Assembly (NCBI RefSeq): GCF_001995215.1
Contig: NZ_MUXN01000002.1
Span: forward strand, 585,412 to 649,411
DNA length: 64,000 nt
Source: Amycolatopsis azurea DSM 43854
GTDB taxonomy: Bacteria; Actinomycetota; Actinomycetes; Mycobacteriales; Pseudonocardiaceae
Direction of reading: 5' to 3'
The position numbers and the translations under genes were made by a program. Positions 24,205-32,220 of this stretch are shown here, one piece after another (the stretch's first letter is position 1; each line of letters begins with the position of its first letter). The notes under the pieces are model-generated. The model saw nothing but the letters and a program-made list of their open reading frames with translations. It was not told the origin of the DNA and searched no databases.

Positions 24205-27200
24205 ATGACACGTATGCGCCTGTCCCGGATCGTCGCCGGTTTCCTGGTCACGGGGCTTTCCGTCGCCGGACTCTCCCTCGCTTCCGCCGCGAGCGGCCCA
24301 CCCTCGGGCACCGCCGCCCCGCCCGGGCCGGCCGCGCTCGCCGAGGTGCCGCTGACCCGCACGGTGTCGGCCAGCAGCGCGCTGCCCGGCTATCCCGTCG
24401 CGAACGCCGTCGACGGAAACCAGGACAGCTATTGGGAATCCGCCAACAACGCGTTCCCGCAGTGGATCCAAGCCGATCTCGGAGCGGCCAAGACGCTTTC
24501 GCGGATCGTGCTGAAACTGCCGTCGGGCTGGGAGGCCCGCACCCAGACGCTGACCGTGCGCGGAAGCGCCGACGGCACGGCTTTCACCGACCTCGCCGCG
24601 CCGACCGGCTACGCGTTCGCTCCCGGCGCCGACGCGGTCACGATCCCGATGACCGCGTCGGCCCGCTACGTGCGCTTGCAGGTCACCGCGAACACGCGAT
24701 GGCCCGCCGCGCAGCTTGCGGAATTCGAGCTCTACGGGCCCGACACCGGCGACACGCAGGCACCGAGCGCGCCCGCGAATCTCGCGCTGACCGAGCCGTC
24801 CGCCGGGCAGGTCCGGCTGACCTGGTCGGCCTCGACCGACAACGTCGGCGTCACCGGGTACACCGTCTACCGCGACGGCACACCGGTCACCACGGTCGCC
24901 GGCACCTCGTTCACCGAGGCCCGGCCCACGGGTACGCGGGTCGAGTACTTCGTGCGGGCCGAGGACGCGGCGGGCAACGAATCCGGCGACAGCGACCACG
25001 TCGTGCGCTCCGGGACGAGCGCGGGCGCGAACCTGGCGGCGGGCAAGCCGATCGAGGCCACGTCGGTGGTCCATTCGTTCGTCGCCGCCAACGCCAACGA
25101 CAACGACCCCACGACGTACTGGGAATCCGCCGCGGGCTATCCGAACTCGCTGACGGTGAAGCTCGGAGTCGACGCGGAGGTCGACTCGGTCGTGGTGAAG
25201 CTCAACCCGGACGCGATCTGGGGCGCGCGGACGCAGAACTTCGAGATCCTCGGTCGCGCTCAGGGCGCCACCGCGTTCACCTCCCTTTCGGCGCGGGCGG
25301 ACCATCGCTTCGACCCGGCCTCGAACCAGAACTCGGTCGTGATCCCGGTCGGCGGACGTGCGTCGGACGTACGCCTCCAGTTCTTCGCGAACTCCGGCGC
25401 TCCGGGCGGTCAAGTCGCCGAGTTCCAGGTGATCGGCACACCGGCGCCGAACCCGGACCTCGTCGTCACGGGCACGACCTGGACGCCGTCGAACCCGACG
25501 GAGACCAGTCAGCTCGCCGTGTCGGCCACGGTGAAGAACGCCGGCATCGCGAACGCCGCCGCGACGACCGCGAACGTCAGCCTCGGCGGCACCGTCGTCG
25601 GTGAGGCGGCCGTCCCGGCGCTCGCCGCGGGTGCTTCCACCACCGTGACGGTGAACGCGGGCACGCGTCCACAAGGGACGTACAGCGTCACCGCCTCCGT
25701 CGACCCGGCCGGCAAGGTCGCCGAGCAGAACGAAACCAACAACACCTACACCTCCCCGACGTCGCTGGTCGTCGCGCAGTCGCCGGGGCCTGACCTCGAA
25801 GTCACCGGCATCACCTCGAACCCGCCCAACCCGGCCATCGGTTCGGCCGTGTCGTTCACCGTCGCGGTGCACAACCGCGGCACGAGCGCCGCGAGCGCTT
25901 CGGTGACCCGGCTCGCCGTCGGAGGCACCACGCTGACCGGCGCCACCGGTGCGATCGAAGCCGGTGCCACCGCGACCGTCGCGATCTCGGGCACCTGGAC
26001 GGCCGCCAGCGGAGGAGCGACTCTGACCGCGACGGCCGACGCGAACGGCACGGTCACGGAGACCAACGAGTCCAACAACAGCCTCTCGCGGGCGATCGTG
26101 GTCGGCCGCGGCGCGGCGGTCCCATACGTCGAGTACGAGGCGGAATCCGCTCAGTACCAGGGACAACTGCTGGAGACCGACCCGCTGCGCACCTTCGGCC
26201 ACACGAACTTCGCGACCGAGTCCTCCGGCCGCAAGTCCGTGCGGCTGGCGAATCAGGGCCAGTATGTCGAGTTCACGTCGTCGAACCAGGCGAACTCGAT
26301 CGTCGTGCGCAACTCCATCCCCGACGCCCCCGGTGGCGGCGGACAGGACGCGACGCTCAGTCTGTACGTCAACGGGACTTTCGCGCAGAAGCTGACGCTG
26401 TCGTCGAAGCACAGCTGGCTCTACGGCAGCACCGACGACCCCGAAGGCCTGACGAACACCCCGCAGGCCAACGCGCGACGGCTGTTCGACGAGTCGCACG
26501 CGCTGCTGTCGCAGTCGTACCCGCCGGGCACGAAGTTCAAGCTGCAACGCGACAGCGGTGACAACGCGGCGTTCTACATCGTCGACCTCGTCGATCTGGA
26601 GCAGGTCGCGCCCGCCACGGAGAAGCCCGCGAACTGCGTGTCGATCACGGAGTACGGCGCGGTGCCGAACGACGGGAACGACGACTCGACCGCGATCCAG
26701 CGCGCGGTGACCGACGACCAGAACGGCGTGATCGGCTGCGTCTGGATCCCGGCCGGGCAGTGGCGGCAGGAGAAGAAGATCCTGACCGACGACCCGAACG
26801 TGCCCAACGGCGGCGGCCAGTACAACCAGATCGGCATCTCCAACGTGACGATCCGCGGTGCCGGGATGTGGCATTCGCAGCTGTACTCGGAGATCGAGCC
26901 GCAGAACGCGGGCGGTATCAACCACCCGCACGAGGGCAACTTCGGGTTCGACATCGACAAGAACACCCAGATCTCCGACATCGCCATCTTCGGATCCGGT
27001 CGGATCCGCGGCGGTGACGGCGGCGCGGAAGGCGGCGTCGGCCTCAACGGCCGGTTTGGTACCGGAACGAAGATCTCGAACGTGTGGATCGAGCACGCCA
27101 ACGTCGGCGTGTGGGTCGGCCGCGACTACAGCAACCTTCCCGCGCTCTGGGGCCCGGCCGACGGCCTGGAGTTCAGCGGCATGCGCATCCGGAACACCTA

Positions 27201-27900
27201 TGCCGACGGCATCAACTTCACCAACGGCACCAGGAACTCGAAGGTGTTCAACTCGTCGTTCCGTACCACCGGTGACGACTCGCTGGCGGTGTGGGCGAAC
27301 CAGTACGTGAAGGACACTTCACAGGACATCGCGCACGACAACGTGTTCGCCAACAACACGATCCAGCTTCCCTGGCGGGCCAACGGGATCGCGGTCTACG
27401 GCGGGTACGGCAACAAGATCGAGAACAACATCGTCCACGACACGATGAACTACCCGGGCATCATGCTGGCGACGGATCACGATCCGCTGCCGTTCTCCGG
27501 GCAGACGCTCATCGCGAACAACGCCCTGTACCGCTGCGGCGGCGTGTTCTGGGGCGAGCAGCAGGAGTTCGGGGCGATCACGTTCTTCGCGCAGGGCAAG
27601 GACATTCCCGGGGTCGTCCTGCGGGACACGGAGATCCACGACTCGACCTACGACGGCATCCAGTTCAAGACGGGTGGCGGAGTGGTGACCGCGGACGTCT
27701 CGGGCGTGAAGATCGACAAGTCGAACAACGGGGCAGGCATCCTCGCCATGAGCGGCGCCCGCGGCAGCGCGACCTTGACGAACGTGACCATCACGAACTC
27801 GGCGAGCGGCGACGTCGTCCGTGAGCCGGGGTCGCAGTTCGTGATCAACGGCGGACTGGTTCCGGCGGTGGTCGCGTCGGGCCGTCGCGGTACCCGGTAA
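24205..27900 (+). CDS. secreted multidomain GH87 alpha-1,3-glucanase/mycodextranase-like enzyme
   Basis: A protein of 1231 aa with a signal peptide (residues 1-29). In order: discoidin F5/8C (about 50-175), fibronectin III (185-270), second discoidin (275-410), two CARDB domains (413-515, 525-635), a carbohydrate-binding-like YVEYEAESAQYQGQ region (640-790) and a right-handed beta-helix (800-1215). The helix has ADGINFTNGT and FRTTGDDSLAVW; Asp1001, Asp1024 and Asp1025 keep the 0/+23/+24 spacing of the three catalytic aspartates reported for GH87. Such enzymes cut alpha-1,3-glucan or nigeran of fungal walls and bacterial biofilms. GAAGAAGAGAAG precedes ATG 24205. A long AT-richer leader (24090-24160) probably holds the promoter. 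Confidence 0.88.
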   Translation: MTRMRLSRIVAGFLVTGLSVAGLSLASAASGPPSGTAAPPGPAALAEVPLTRTVSASSALPGYPVANAVDGNQDSYWESANNAFPQWIQADLGAAKTLSRIVLKLPSGWEARTQTLTVRGSADGTAFTDLAAPTGYAFAPGADAVTIPMTASARYVRLQVTANTRWPAAQLAEFELYGPDTGDTQAPSAPANLALTEPSAGQVRLTWSASTDNVGVTGYTVYRDGTPVTTVAGTSFTEARPTGTRVEYFVRAEDAAGNESGDSDHVVRSGTSAGANLAAGKPIEATSVVHSFVAANANDNDPTTYWESAAGYPNSLTVKLGVDAEVDSVVVKLNPDAIWGARTQNFEILGRAQGATAFTSLSARADHRFDPASNQNSVVIPVGGRASDVRLQFFANSGAPGGQVAEFQVIGTPAPNPDLVVTGTTWTPSNPTETSQLAVSATVKNAGIANAAATTANVSLGGTVVGEAAVPALAAGASTTVTVNAGTRPQGTYSVTASVDPAGKVAEQNETNNTYTSPTSLVVAQSPGPDLEVTGITSNPPNPAIGSAVSFTVAVHNRGTSAASASVTRLAVGGTTLTGATGAIEAGATATVAISGTWTAASGGATLTATADANGTVTETNESNNSLSRAIVVGRGAAVPYVEYEAESAQYQGQLLETDPLRTFGHTNFATESSGRKSVRLANQGQYVEFTSSNQANSIVVRNSIPDAPGGGGQDATLSLYVNGTFAQKLTLSSKHSWLYGSTDDPEGLTNTPQANARRLFDESHALLSQSYPPGTKFKLQRDSGDNAAFYIVDLVDLEQVAPATEKPANCVSITEYGAVPNDGNDDSTAIQRAVTDDQNGVIGCVWIPAGQWRQEKKILTDDPNVPNGGGQYNQIGISNVTIRGAGMWHSQLYSEIEPQNAGGINHPHEGNFGFDIDKNTQISDIAIFGSGRIRGGDGGAEGGVGLNGRFGTGTKISNVWIEHANVGVWVGRDYSNLPALWGPADGLEFSGMRIRNTYADGINFTNGTRNSKVFNSSFRTTGDDSLAVWANQYVKDTSQDIAHDNVFANNTIQLPWRANGIAVYGGYGNKIENNIVHDTMNYPGIMLATDHDPLPFSGQTLIANNALYRCGGVFWGEQQEFGAITFFAQGKDIPGVVLRDTEIHDSTYDGIQFKTGGGVVTADVSGVKIDKSNNGAGILAMSGARGSATLTNVTITNSASGDVVREPGSQFVINGGLVPAVVASGRRGTR

Positions 27901-27904
27901 GCCC

Positions 27905-27961
27905 AGTCCGTGAAGGCCTCCTTGAGGGACTCAGGGTCCCTCAAGGAGGCCTTCACGGACT
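27905..27961. terminator. 26-bp perfect palindrome, family B, between convergent genes
   Basis: Arms 27905-27930 and 27936-27961 (starting AGTCCGTGAAGGCCTCC) pair perfectly around the loop TCAGG. It sits between the convergent GH87 and TetR genes and would work as a bidirectional terminator hairpin, but has no U-tract. A second copy with compensating base changes is at 54508-54560. Confidence 0.75.
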
Positions 27962-27968
27962 TCGGTGA

Positions 27969-28529
27969 TCACGTCCGGGGGCTCAGGCCGGCCACGGCCA
28001 GCCGGAACAGCCGGTCCGCCTGTGCGGCGGGATCCGGGTGGTGCTCGGTGGCCAGGACGATGCCGACGATCAGCGTGATCAGCTCCGCGACGGTGACCTC
28101 CGGCGCCACCGCGCCGTCCCGCACGGCCTGCCGCAGGAGCGGATCCCCGGCTTCCTCGATGGCCGCGGAACACGAGTTCTCGTGCGTGGGGTCGGTCTCG
28201 TCGTAGGACAGCGCGGCCGCCAGACCGCGTGCGGTGACGCAGTAGGTGACGACCTCGTCGAGCCAGGTCAGGAGTGCTTTCCGGCTGTCTTCCCCGCCGG
28301 TCAGTTCGACGGCGCGGGCGCACAGCACCGCGATCCGTTTCGCGGAGACCGCCTCCAGCAGGGCACGGCGGGTGGGGAAGTGGCGGCGCACGGTCGCCGA
28401 GCCGACGTTGGCGGTGCGGGCGATCTGCTCCAGCGAGGCGCCGGAGCCGTGGTTCGCGACCTCCTCCTCGGCCACCGCGAGGATGCGCGCGTAGTTGCGC
28501 CGTGCGTCGGCGCGCTGGCCGTCGGACAT
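27969..28529 (-). CDS. TetR-family regulator
   Basis: A protein of 186 aa. The N-terminal DNA-binding domain reads RRNYARILAVAEEEVANHGS, then ASLEQIARTANVGSATVRRHFPTRRALLEAV, a clear TetR helix-turn-helix, followed by a helical ligand/dimer domain. ATG 28529 has GAGGTGAAG upstream. It is divergent from an NmrA-like NAD(P)-binding protein gene, with two inverted operator-like sites in the 96-bp gap, so it very probably represses both genes. The ligand is unknown. Confidence 0.93.
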   Translation of the reverse strand: MSDGQRADARRNYARILAVAEEEVANHGSGASLEQIARTANVGSATVRRHFPTRRALLEAVSAKRIAVLCARAVELTGGEDSRKALLTWLDEVVTYCVTARGLAAALSYDETDPTHENSCSAAIEEAGDPLLRQAVRDGAVAPEVTVAELITLIVGIVLATEHHPDPAAQADRLFRLAVAGLSPRT

Positions 28530-28551
28530 GTCTTCACCTCGGCGTTTGCGT

Positions 28552-28570
28552 AAGTGGCGGACCCCGCCAT
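28552..28570. promoter_or_regulatory. TetR operator site 1
   Basis: AAGTGGCGGACCCCGCCAT contains an inner dyad TGGCGG-N3-CCGCCA. It is an inverted copy of site 2 with one difference. Confidence 0.7.
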
Positions 28571-28587
28571 ATCGTAGCGGACGATAA

Positions 28588-28606
28588 ATGGCGGGCCCCG
28601 CCACTT
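28588..28606. promoter_or_regulatory. TetR operator site 2
   Basis: ATGGCGGGCCCCGCCACTT has the same dyad as site 1 in the opposite sense. The centres are 36 bp apart, and the two sites fill the divergent promoter region. Confidence 0.7.
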
Positions 28607-28625
28607 AGCTGTCCAAGGAGCGATC

Positions 28626-29528
28626 ATGTCCCCATCACCCGTTTTGGTCACCGGCGCCACCGGCAGGCAGGGCGGTGCGACCGCCCGCGCCCTGCTCGCG
28701 GCGGGCGTTCCCGTCCGCGCGCTGGTGCGCGACCCCGCCAAGGCGAAGGCCGTTGAAGCGCTCGGCGCCGAACTCGTCGTCGGCGATCTCCATGACGTCG
28801 ATTCCGTGACCCGGGCCGCGAAGGGTGCTCGCGCCGTCTTCTCGGTGCAGATGCCCGGCATGAGCGCGGAAGGATTCGACTTCGCGGGTGAGGTGACTCA
28901 AGGCGTCAACCTCATCGAAGGCGCGAAGGCGGCCGGAGTGCCGCAGTTCGTGCACACCTCCGTCTCCGGCGCCGGTCAGCACGTCGAGGCGCCCGGATGG
29001 GCCGAAGGCCGCTGGGCTTCGATGGAGCCCACCTTGGGCGCCAAGGCCGCGATCCAGGATCGCCTCCGCGAAGCGGGCTTTCCACAGTGGACACTGCTCA
29101 AGCCCGGCTTCTTCATGGAGAACTTCCTGCCCGACATGAAGTTCCTGTTCCCGCGCGGGGTCGACGGCGGCCTGGTGAGCGTCATCAAGCCGTCGACGAG
29201 CCTTTCCCTGGCCGCTGTGGACGACATCGGCGCCGCGGCCGCGGCGGTCATCGCCGAACCGGAGCGGTTCACCGGGGTCGAACTCGAGCTCGCGAGCGAC
29301 TTCCTGACCATGGCGGAGATCGCCGAGGTCCTGTCGGACGTGCTCGGCACCCGGTTGGCGGCGCCGGACATGACCGTGGAGCAGGCGGTCGCCGCCGGGA
29401 TGCCGCCGATGGGCGCTTCGCACGAGTGGCTGAACGTCATCGGTCAGCCTGGGCGCCCGCAGTACGCCCGGGAGCTCGGCCTCCCGCTGACGGGTTTCGC
29501 GACCTGGGCCCGGAAATACCTTGCGTAG
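28626..29528 (+). CDS. NmrA-family NAD(P)-binding protein (atypical SDR)
   Basis: A protein of 300 aa. The Rossmann motif VLVTGATGRQGGATARALLA is followed by VRALVRDPAKAKAVEALGAELVVGDLHD, as in NmrA/azoreductase-like atypical short-chain dehydrogenases. The usual catalytic YxxxK is not evident, as is common in NmrA-type redox sensors. It may be a NAD(P)H-dependent reductase or a regulatory binder; the substrate is not predictable. AAGGAG at 28615-28620 sits 5 nt before ATG 28626. It is controlled by the divergent TetR regulator through the paired sites at 28552-28606 (inference). Confidence 0.88.
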   Translation: MSPSPVLVTGATGRQGGATARALLAAGVPVRALVRDPAKAKAVEALGAELVVGDLHDVDSVTRAAKGARAVFSVQMPGMSAEGFDFAGEVTQGVNLIEGAKAAGVPQFVHTSVSGAGQHVEAPGWAEGRWASMEPTLGAKAAIQDRLREAGFPQWTLLKPGFFMENFLPDMKFLFPRGVDGGLVSVIKPSTSLSLAAVDDIGAAAAAVIAEPERFTGVELELASDFLTMAEIAEVLSDVLGTRLAAPDMTVEQAVAAGMPPMGASHEWLNVIGQPGRPQYARELGLPLTGFATWARKYLA

Positions 29529-29547
29529 TGCGTGATCGTTGAGGTAC

Positions 29548-29722
29548 GCGCATCGAGCCTCTGCTGGACCTGGCCGCGGACGATCCCGACGTCGTGATCC
29601 TCGCTGCCACGGCGTTCGCGGCGCATCGGGTTCTGCGCGGTCCCGTGCTCGCCGACGTCCTCGAACCGGTGTCGCCGGACCTGCTCAGGAGTGCGGTCCT
29701 CGGCGGGGCCAGGGGAGTTTGA
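29548..29722 (+). pseudogene. open-frame remnant without start
   Basis: From 29548 the + strand reads IEPLLDLAADDPDVVILAAT, continuing to LLRSAVLGGARGV and a stop at 29722, with coding-like G/C third positions. The frame opens just after an in-frame TGA and has no usable start codon. It is perhaps the 3' end of a lost gene next to the hydrolase promoter. I cannot name a family. Confidence 0.3.
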
Positions 29723-29748
29723 CAAAGCGGAACACTGCTCCGTATGTT
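29719..29748 (+). promoter_or_regulatory. near-consensus promoter of the alpha/beta hydrolase gene
   Basis: TTGACA (29719-29724) and TATGTT (29743-29748) are separated by 18 bp, the best sigma-70-like promoter in the window. Its strength suggests that it is normally repressed via the two overlapping operator sites. Confidence 0.75.
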
Positions 29749-29764
29749 TGTGGAACAGTGCTCC
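29729..29764. promoter_or_regulatory. tandem operator, two GGAACANTGCTCC sites
   Basis: GGAACACTGCTCC (29729-29741) lies between the -35 and -10 elements and GGAACAGTGCTCC (29752-29764) over the expected start of transcription; each is a near dyad. Including flanks, the two form a larger inverted repeat with AAGCGGA and TCCGCTT ends. This is the layout of a TetR-type operator, but no regulator gene is adjacent. Confidence 0.7.
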
Positions 29765-29801
29765 GCTTAGTGCGGTGCCGTCACACGAGGGAAGACTCAC
29801 C

Positions 29802-30722
29802 ATGAGCACTACGAACCCCGCGACGGTCCTCTCGGTCGCCCCGGTGGTGTTGCCGACGCCGGATCGGGCCGTGGACCTGCGGCTGCGCGTTTCCGCGCCG
29901 GTGACCGGGAACGACCTGCCGATCATCCTGTTGTCGCACGGCCAGGGCCCCTCGAACCATCTGTCGTCGCTGAACGGCTACGCCCCGCTCGTGAACTACT
30001 GGGCGGCCCGCGGTTTCGTCGTCATCCAGCCCACTCATCTGAGCTCGCGGACGCTGAACCTGGCACCCGGCGATCCGGAAGCGCCGCTGTACCAGCGATC
30101 CCGGGCCAGGGACCTGAGCCGGATCCTCGACCGGCTCGACGAGATCGAGGGCGCCGTTCCCCAGCTGCGCGGCAGGCTGGACCGGAGCAAGGTCGCCGTG
30201 GCCGGCCATTCGATGGGCGGGCACACCGCGAGCCTTCTGCTGGGCGCTCGCTATGTCGATCCCCGCACCGGCGAGGAAGTGAACCTCGCCGAACCCCGGA
30301 TCTCCGCCGGGGTCCTGCTCGCCGCGCCCGGCCGTGGCGGCGACGCCGTCACCGCGTTCGTGGCCGAGAACTATCCCTTCTTCCTCAGCACGGACTTCTC
30401 CGCGATGACGACGCCCGCGCTCGTCGTCGCGGGGGACAAGGACGCCTCCACGCATCTGACGGTCCGCGGTCCGGAGTGGCACACCGACCCGTACTTCCTT
30501 TCACCGGGCCGCAAGACGTTGCTCACCCTGTTCGACGCGGAACACGGGCTCGGCGGGATCTCCGGCTACGACGTCGCCGAGACGACGGACGAGAACCCGG
30601 AGCGCGTGGCCGCGGTGCAGCGCCTCACCTGGGCTTACCTTCGTTCCGAGCTCTACCCCGGGGACGCCGCCTGGCGGACGGCGTGTGACGAACTCACGCT
30701 CGGCCGCGTCGAGGCGAAGTAG
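29802..30722 (+). CDS. alpha/beta hydrolase, chlorophyllase/dienelactone-like
   Basis: A protein of 306 aa without signal peptide. The oxyanion strand LPIILLSHGQGPSNHLSS, nucleophile elbow VAVAGHSMGGHTASLLLG, acid region TPALVVAGDKDAS and a His in FDAEHGLGG make a complete hydrolase triad. It resembles the chlorophyllase/platelet-activating-factor-hydrolase-like families, and the substrate is unknown. It is transcribed from a strong promoter carrying two GGAACANTGCTCC operator sites, so expression is probably induced by a small molecule through an unlinked TetR-type repressor. It converges with the ATP-binding protein gene. Confidence 0.88.
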   Translation: MSTTNPATVLSVAPVVLPTPDRAVDLRLRVSAPVTGNDLPIILLSHGQGPSNHLSSLNGYAPLVNYWAARGFVVIQPTHLSSRTLNLAPGDPEAPLYQRSRARDLSRILDRLDEIEGAVPQLRGRLDRSKVAVAGHSMGGHTASLLLGARYVDPRTGEEVNLAEPRISAGVLLAAPGRGGDAVTAFVAENYPFFLSTDFSAMTTPALVVAGDKDASTHLTVRGPEWHTDPYFLSPGRKTLLTLFDAEHGLGGISGYDVAETTDENPERVAAVQRLTWAYLRSELYPGDAAWRTACDELTLGRVEAK

Positions 30723-30739
30723 ACCTCAGCGCGCCACCG

Positions 30740-31135
30740 TCAGAGCACCGGGATCTCCGCCCACACCGTCTTGTAGCCGGTGCCGGTGTCCACGCCCCAT
30801 TCGGTGCTGATCGCCTCGACCAGCGCCAGTCCTCGCCCGTGCGGGCTCGCCGGGTCTTGTTTGGTCACCTTGCGCGGACGCAGATGTGGTCGGCGGTCGT
30901 CGACTTCCACGCGGACGACGTCCCGGTCAGAGGGCTGGAACACTCTGAGCTCGGCGACGCCGTCCGCGTGTTCGTGAGCGTTGGTGACCAGTTCCGTGGT
31001 CAGCAGTTCGGTGTCCGCGATGGTCATGCGGCCGACCTCGCTCAGCTGATCCCGGAGCCAGGCCCGGATCTCTCCCAGTGGCGGGGCGCTGCCCGTGTGG
31101 AATTCGAAGGCTTGCCGTGTTCCCGTAGTACCCAC
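30740..31135 (-). CDS. anti-sigma-factor-type ATP-binding protein (HATPase_c)
   Basis: A Bergerat-fold protein of 131 aa of the RsbW/SpoIIAB-like group abundant in actinomycetes. N-box ELLTTELVTNAHEHADG and G1-type box HGRGLALVEAIS are clear; a phospho-accepting histidine domain is absent, so it would act as an anti-sigma factor or serine kinase on an anti-anti-sigma partner. No sigma or antagonist gene is adjacent, which is usual for the orphan members. GTG 31135 is fixed by AAGGAG 6 nt upstream. It is convergent with the hydrolase gene. Confidence 0.85.
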   Translation of the reverse strand: MGTTGTRQAFEFHTGSAPPLGEIRAWLRDQLSEVGRMTIADTELLTTELVTNAHEHADGVAELRVFQPSDRDVVRVEVDDRRPHLRPRKVTKQDPASPHGRGLALVEAISTEWGVDTGTGYKTVWAEIPVL

Positions 31136-31211
31136 GCGTGTCTCCTTAGCGGGTTTCCCAGCTGGGCCAAGAGCATGGGCGCACTCGGGTAGTACCCACG
31201 GGGCACGGCGT

Positions 31212-31670
31212 TCACACGCGGGCGGATCCGGCGATCGCGGTGACCTTGATCTCGACCCGCATTCCCGGGGCGCCGAGGGCCGGGACGCCGAGCTCGGTCC
31301 AGATCGGCGTGCGGTCGCCCATGTGCTTGCGGAACTGTTCGACCATGACGCGGCCGTGGGTCTCGCCGATGAATCCGGGGATCTCCGGGACGTGGTACGA
31401 GTCCACGGAAATGACGTCGCGCCAGGTGGCGCCCGCGCTGGCGAGGGCTCGCTCGACGTTCTCGAAGGTCTGGACGATTTCGGCTTCGAGGTCTTCGGGG
31501 AAGGTGGGGAAGGGCTGGTCGTCGGCCCAGCCGCCCTGTCCCGAGATCTCGACGCGATCGCCGACGCGCACCGCTTGGCTGTAGCGCATCTCGGGCAGGA
31601 GCCGTTCGCCGTGGCCGGGGGTGACGAAGAATCGCGGCTGGGTGGCGGTGTTCTCGTTGACTTCATGCAT
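31212..31670 (-). CDS. RidA-family protein (YjgF/YER057c/UK114)
   Basis: A protein of 152 aa with the RidA fold: RVGDRVEISGQGGWADD, then QTFENVERALASAGATWRDVISVDSYHV, and GVPALGAPGMRVEIKVTAIA near the end. The conserved arginine of imine-hydrolysing RidA is not clearly kept (the C-terminal motif reads GMRVEIKVTA), so it may be a non-RidA subfamily member. Start ATG 31670 lies inside a 26-bp perfect palindrome and 6 nt after TACGTT, so the transcript is leaderless and the operator covers the start codon. It is divergent from a MarR regulator that very likely represses it. Confidence 0.9.
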   Translation of the reverse strand: MHEVNENTATQPRFFVTPGHGERLLPEMRYSQAVRVGDRVEISGQGGWADDQPFPTFPEDLEAEIVQTFENVERALASAGATWRDVISVDSYHVPEIPGFIGETHGRVMVEQFRKHMGDRTPIWTELGVPALGAPGMRVEIKVTAIAGSARV

Positions 31671-31680
31671 GAAGTCAACG
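31655..31680. promoter_or_regulatory. 26-bp perfect palindrome, MarR operator A
   Basis: The dyad centres on ATGCAT and its arms read CGTTGACTTC outward. It overlaps the -10 hexamer and start codon of the leaderless ridA-like gene, and matches a weaker site at 31690-31711. Confidence 0.8.
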
Positions 31681-31682
31681 TA
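31677..31682 (-). promoter_or_regulatory. -10 element of a leaderless start (RidA-like)
   Basis: TACGTT on the minus strand lies 6 nt before ATG 31670 and partly inside operator A. Confidence 0.6.
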
Positions 31683-31689
31683 GCACGAT

Positions 31690-31711
31690 TTAACTTCACG
31701 TGTGAAGTGAC
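31690..31711. promoter_or_regulatory. MarR operator B
   Basis: An imperfect copy of operator A containing AACTTCACGTGTGAAGTGAC. Its centre is 33 bp from that of site A, and it covers the -35 regions of both divergent promoters. Confidence 0.7.
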
Positions 31712-31722
31712 GCGGTTCTCGG

Positions 31723-31728
31723 TAAGGT
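31723..31728 (+). promoter_or_regulatory. -10 element of a leaderless start (MarR)
   Basis: TAAGGT ends 6 nt before ATG 31735. No ribosome site is visible. Confidence 0.6.
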
Positions 31729-31734
31729 TCCGCC

Positions 31735-32220
31735 ATGGCCACCCCCGCGACCCCGGACCCGGACGAAGCGCTGTGGCTGACCCCTGCCGAAAAGGAGGCC
31801 TGGACCGGACTGGTCTCCCTGGTCCTCCTGTTGCCGGGGCGGTTGGAGTCGCCGTTGCAGCGCGACGCCGGGCTGACCCTGTTCGAATACCTGACCCTCA
31901 GTCACATTTCGGAAGCCCCGGACCGGCGGTTGCGGATGAGCGAGCTGGCCTACCTCGCCAACGGCTCGCTCTCCCGTCTGTCCAATGTGGTCAAACGCTT
32001 CGAGCAGCGAGGGTGGGTGGAGCGGACACCCGACCCCGCCGACGGCCGGTACACCCTGGCGAGGCTCACGGACGACGGCTACGACGTGGTCGTCGCGGCG
32101 GCGCCCACGCACGTCCGCTCGGTGCGGGACCTCGTACTCGAGCCGTTGACCGCCGAGGACCAGGAAGCGCTGGCCCGCATCGCCGCGAAGCTGCGGACGC
32201 GACCGGAGGACCTCGCCTAG
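31735..32220 (+). CDS. MarR-family regulator
   Basis: A protein of 161 aa with the MarR winged helix: LTLFEYLTLSHISEAPDRRL, then RMSELAYLANGSLSRLSNVVKRFEQRGWVERTPDPADGRYTLARLTDDGYDVV, including the typical DxRxxxxxLT wing. It acts as a dimer on pseudo-palindromes of the size seen at 31655-31680 and 31690-31711 in the divergent gap, so autoregulation and control of the RidA-like gene are likely. ATG 31735 fits a leaderless transcript (TAAGGT plus 6 nt). The effector is unknown. Confidence 0.94.
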   Translation: MATPATPDPDEALWLTPAEKEAWTGLVSLVLLLPGRLESPLQRDAGLTLFEYLTLSHISEAPDRRLRMSELAYLANGSLSRLSNVVKRFEQRGWVERTPDPADGRYTLARLTDDGYDVVVAAAPTHVRSVRDLVLEPLTAEDQEALARIAAKLRTRPEDLA

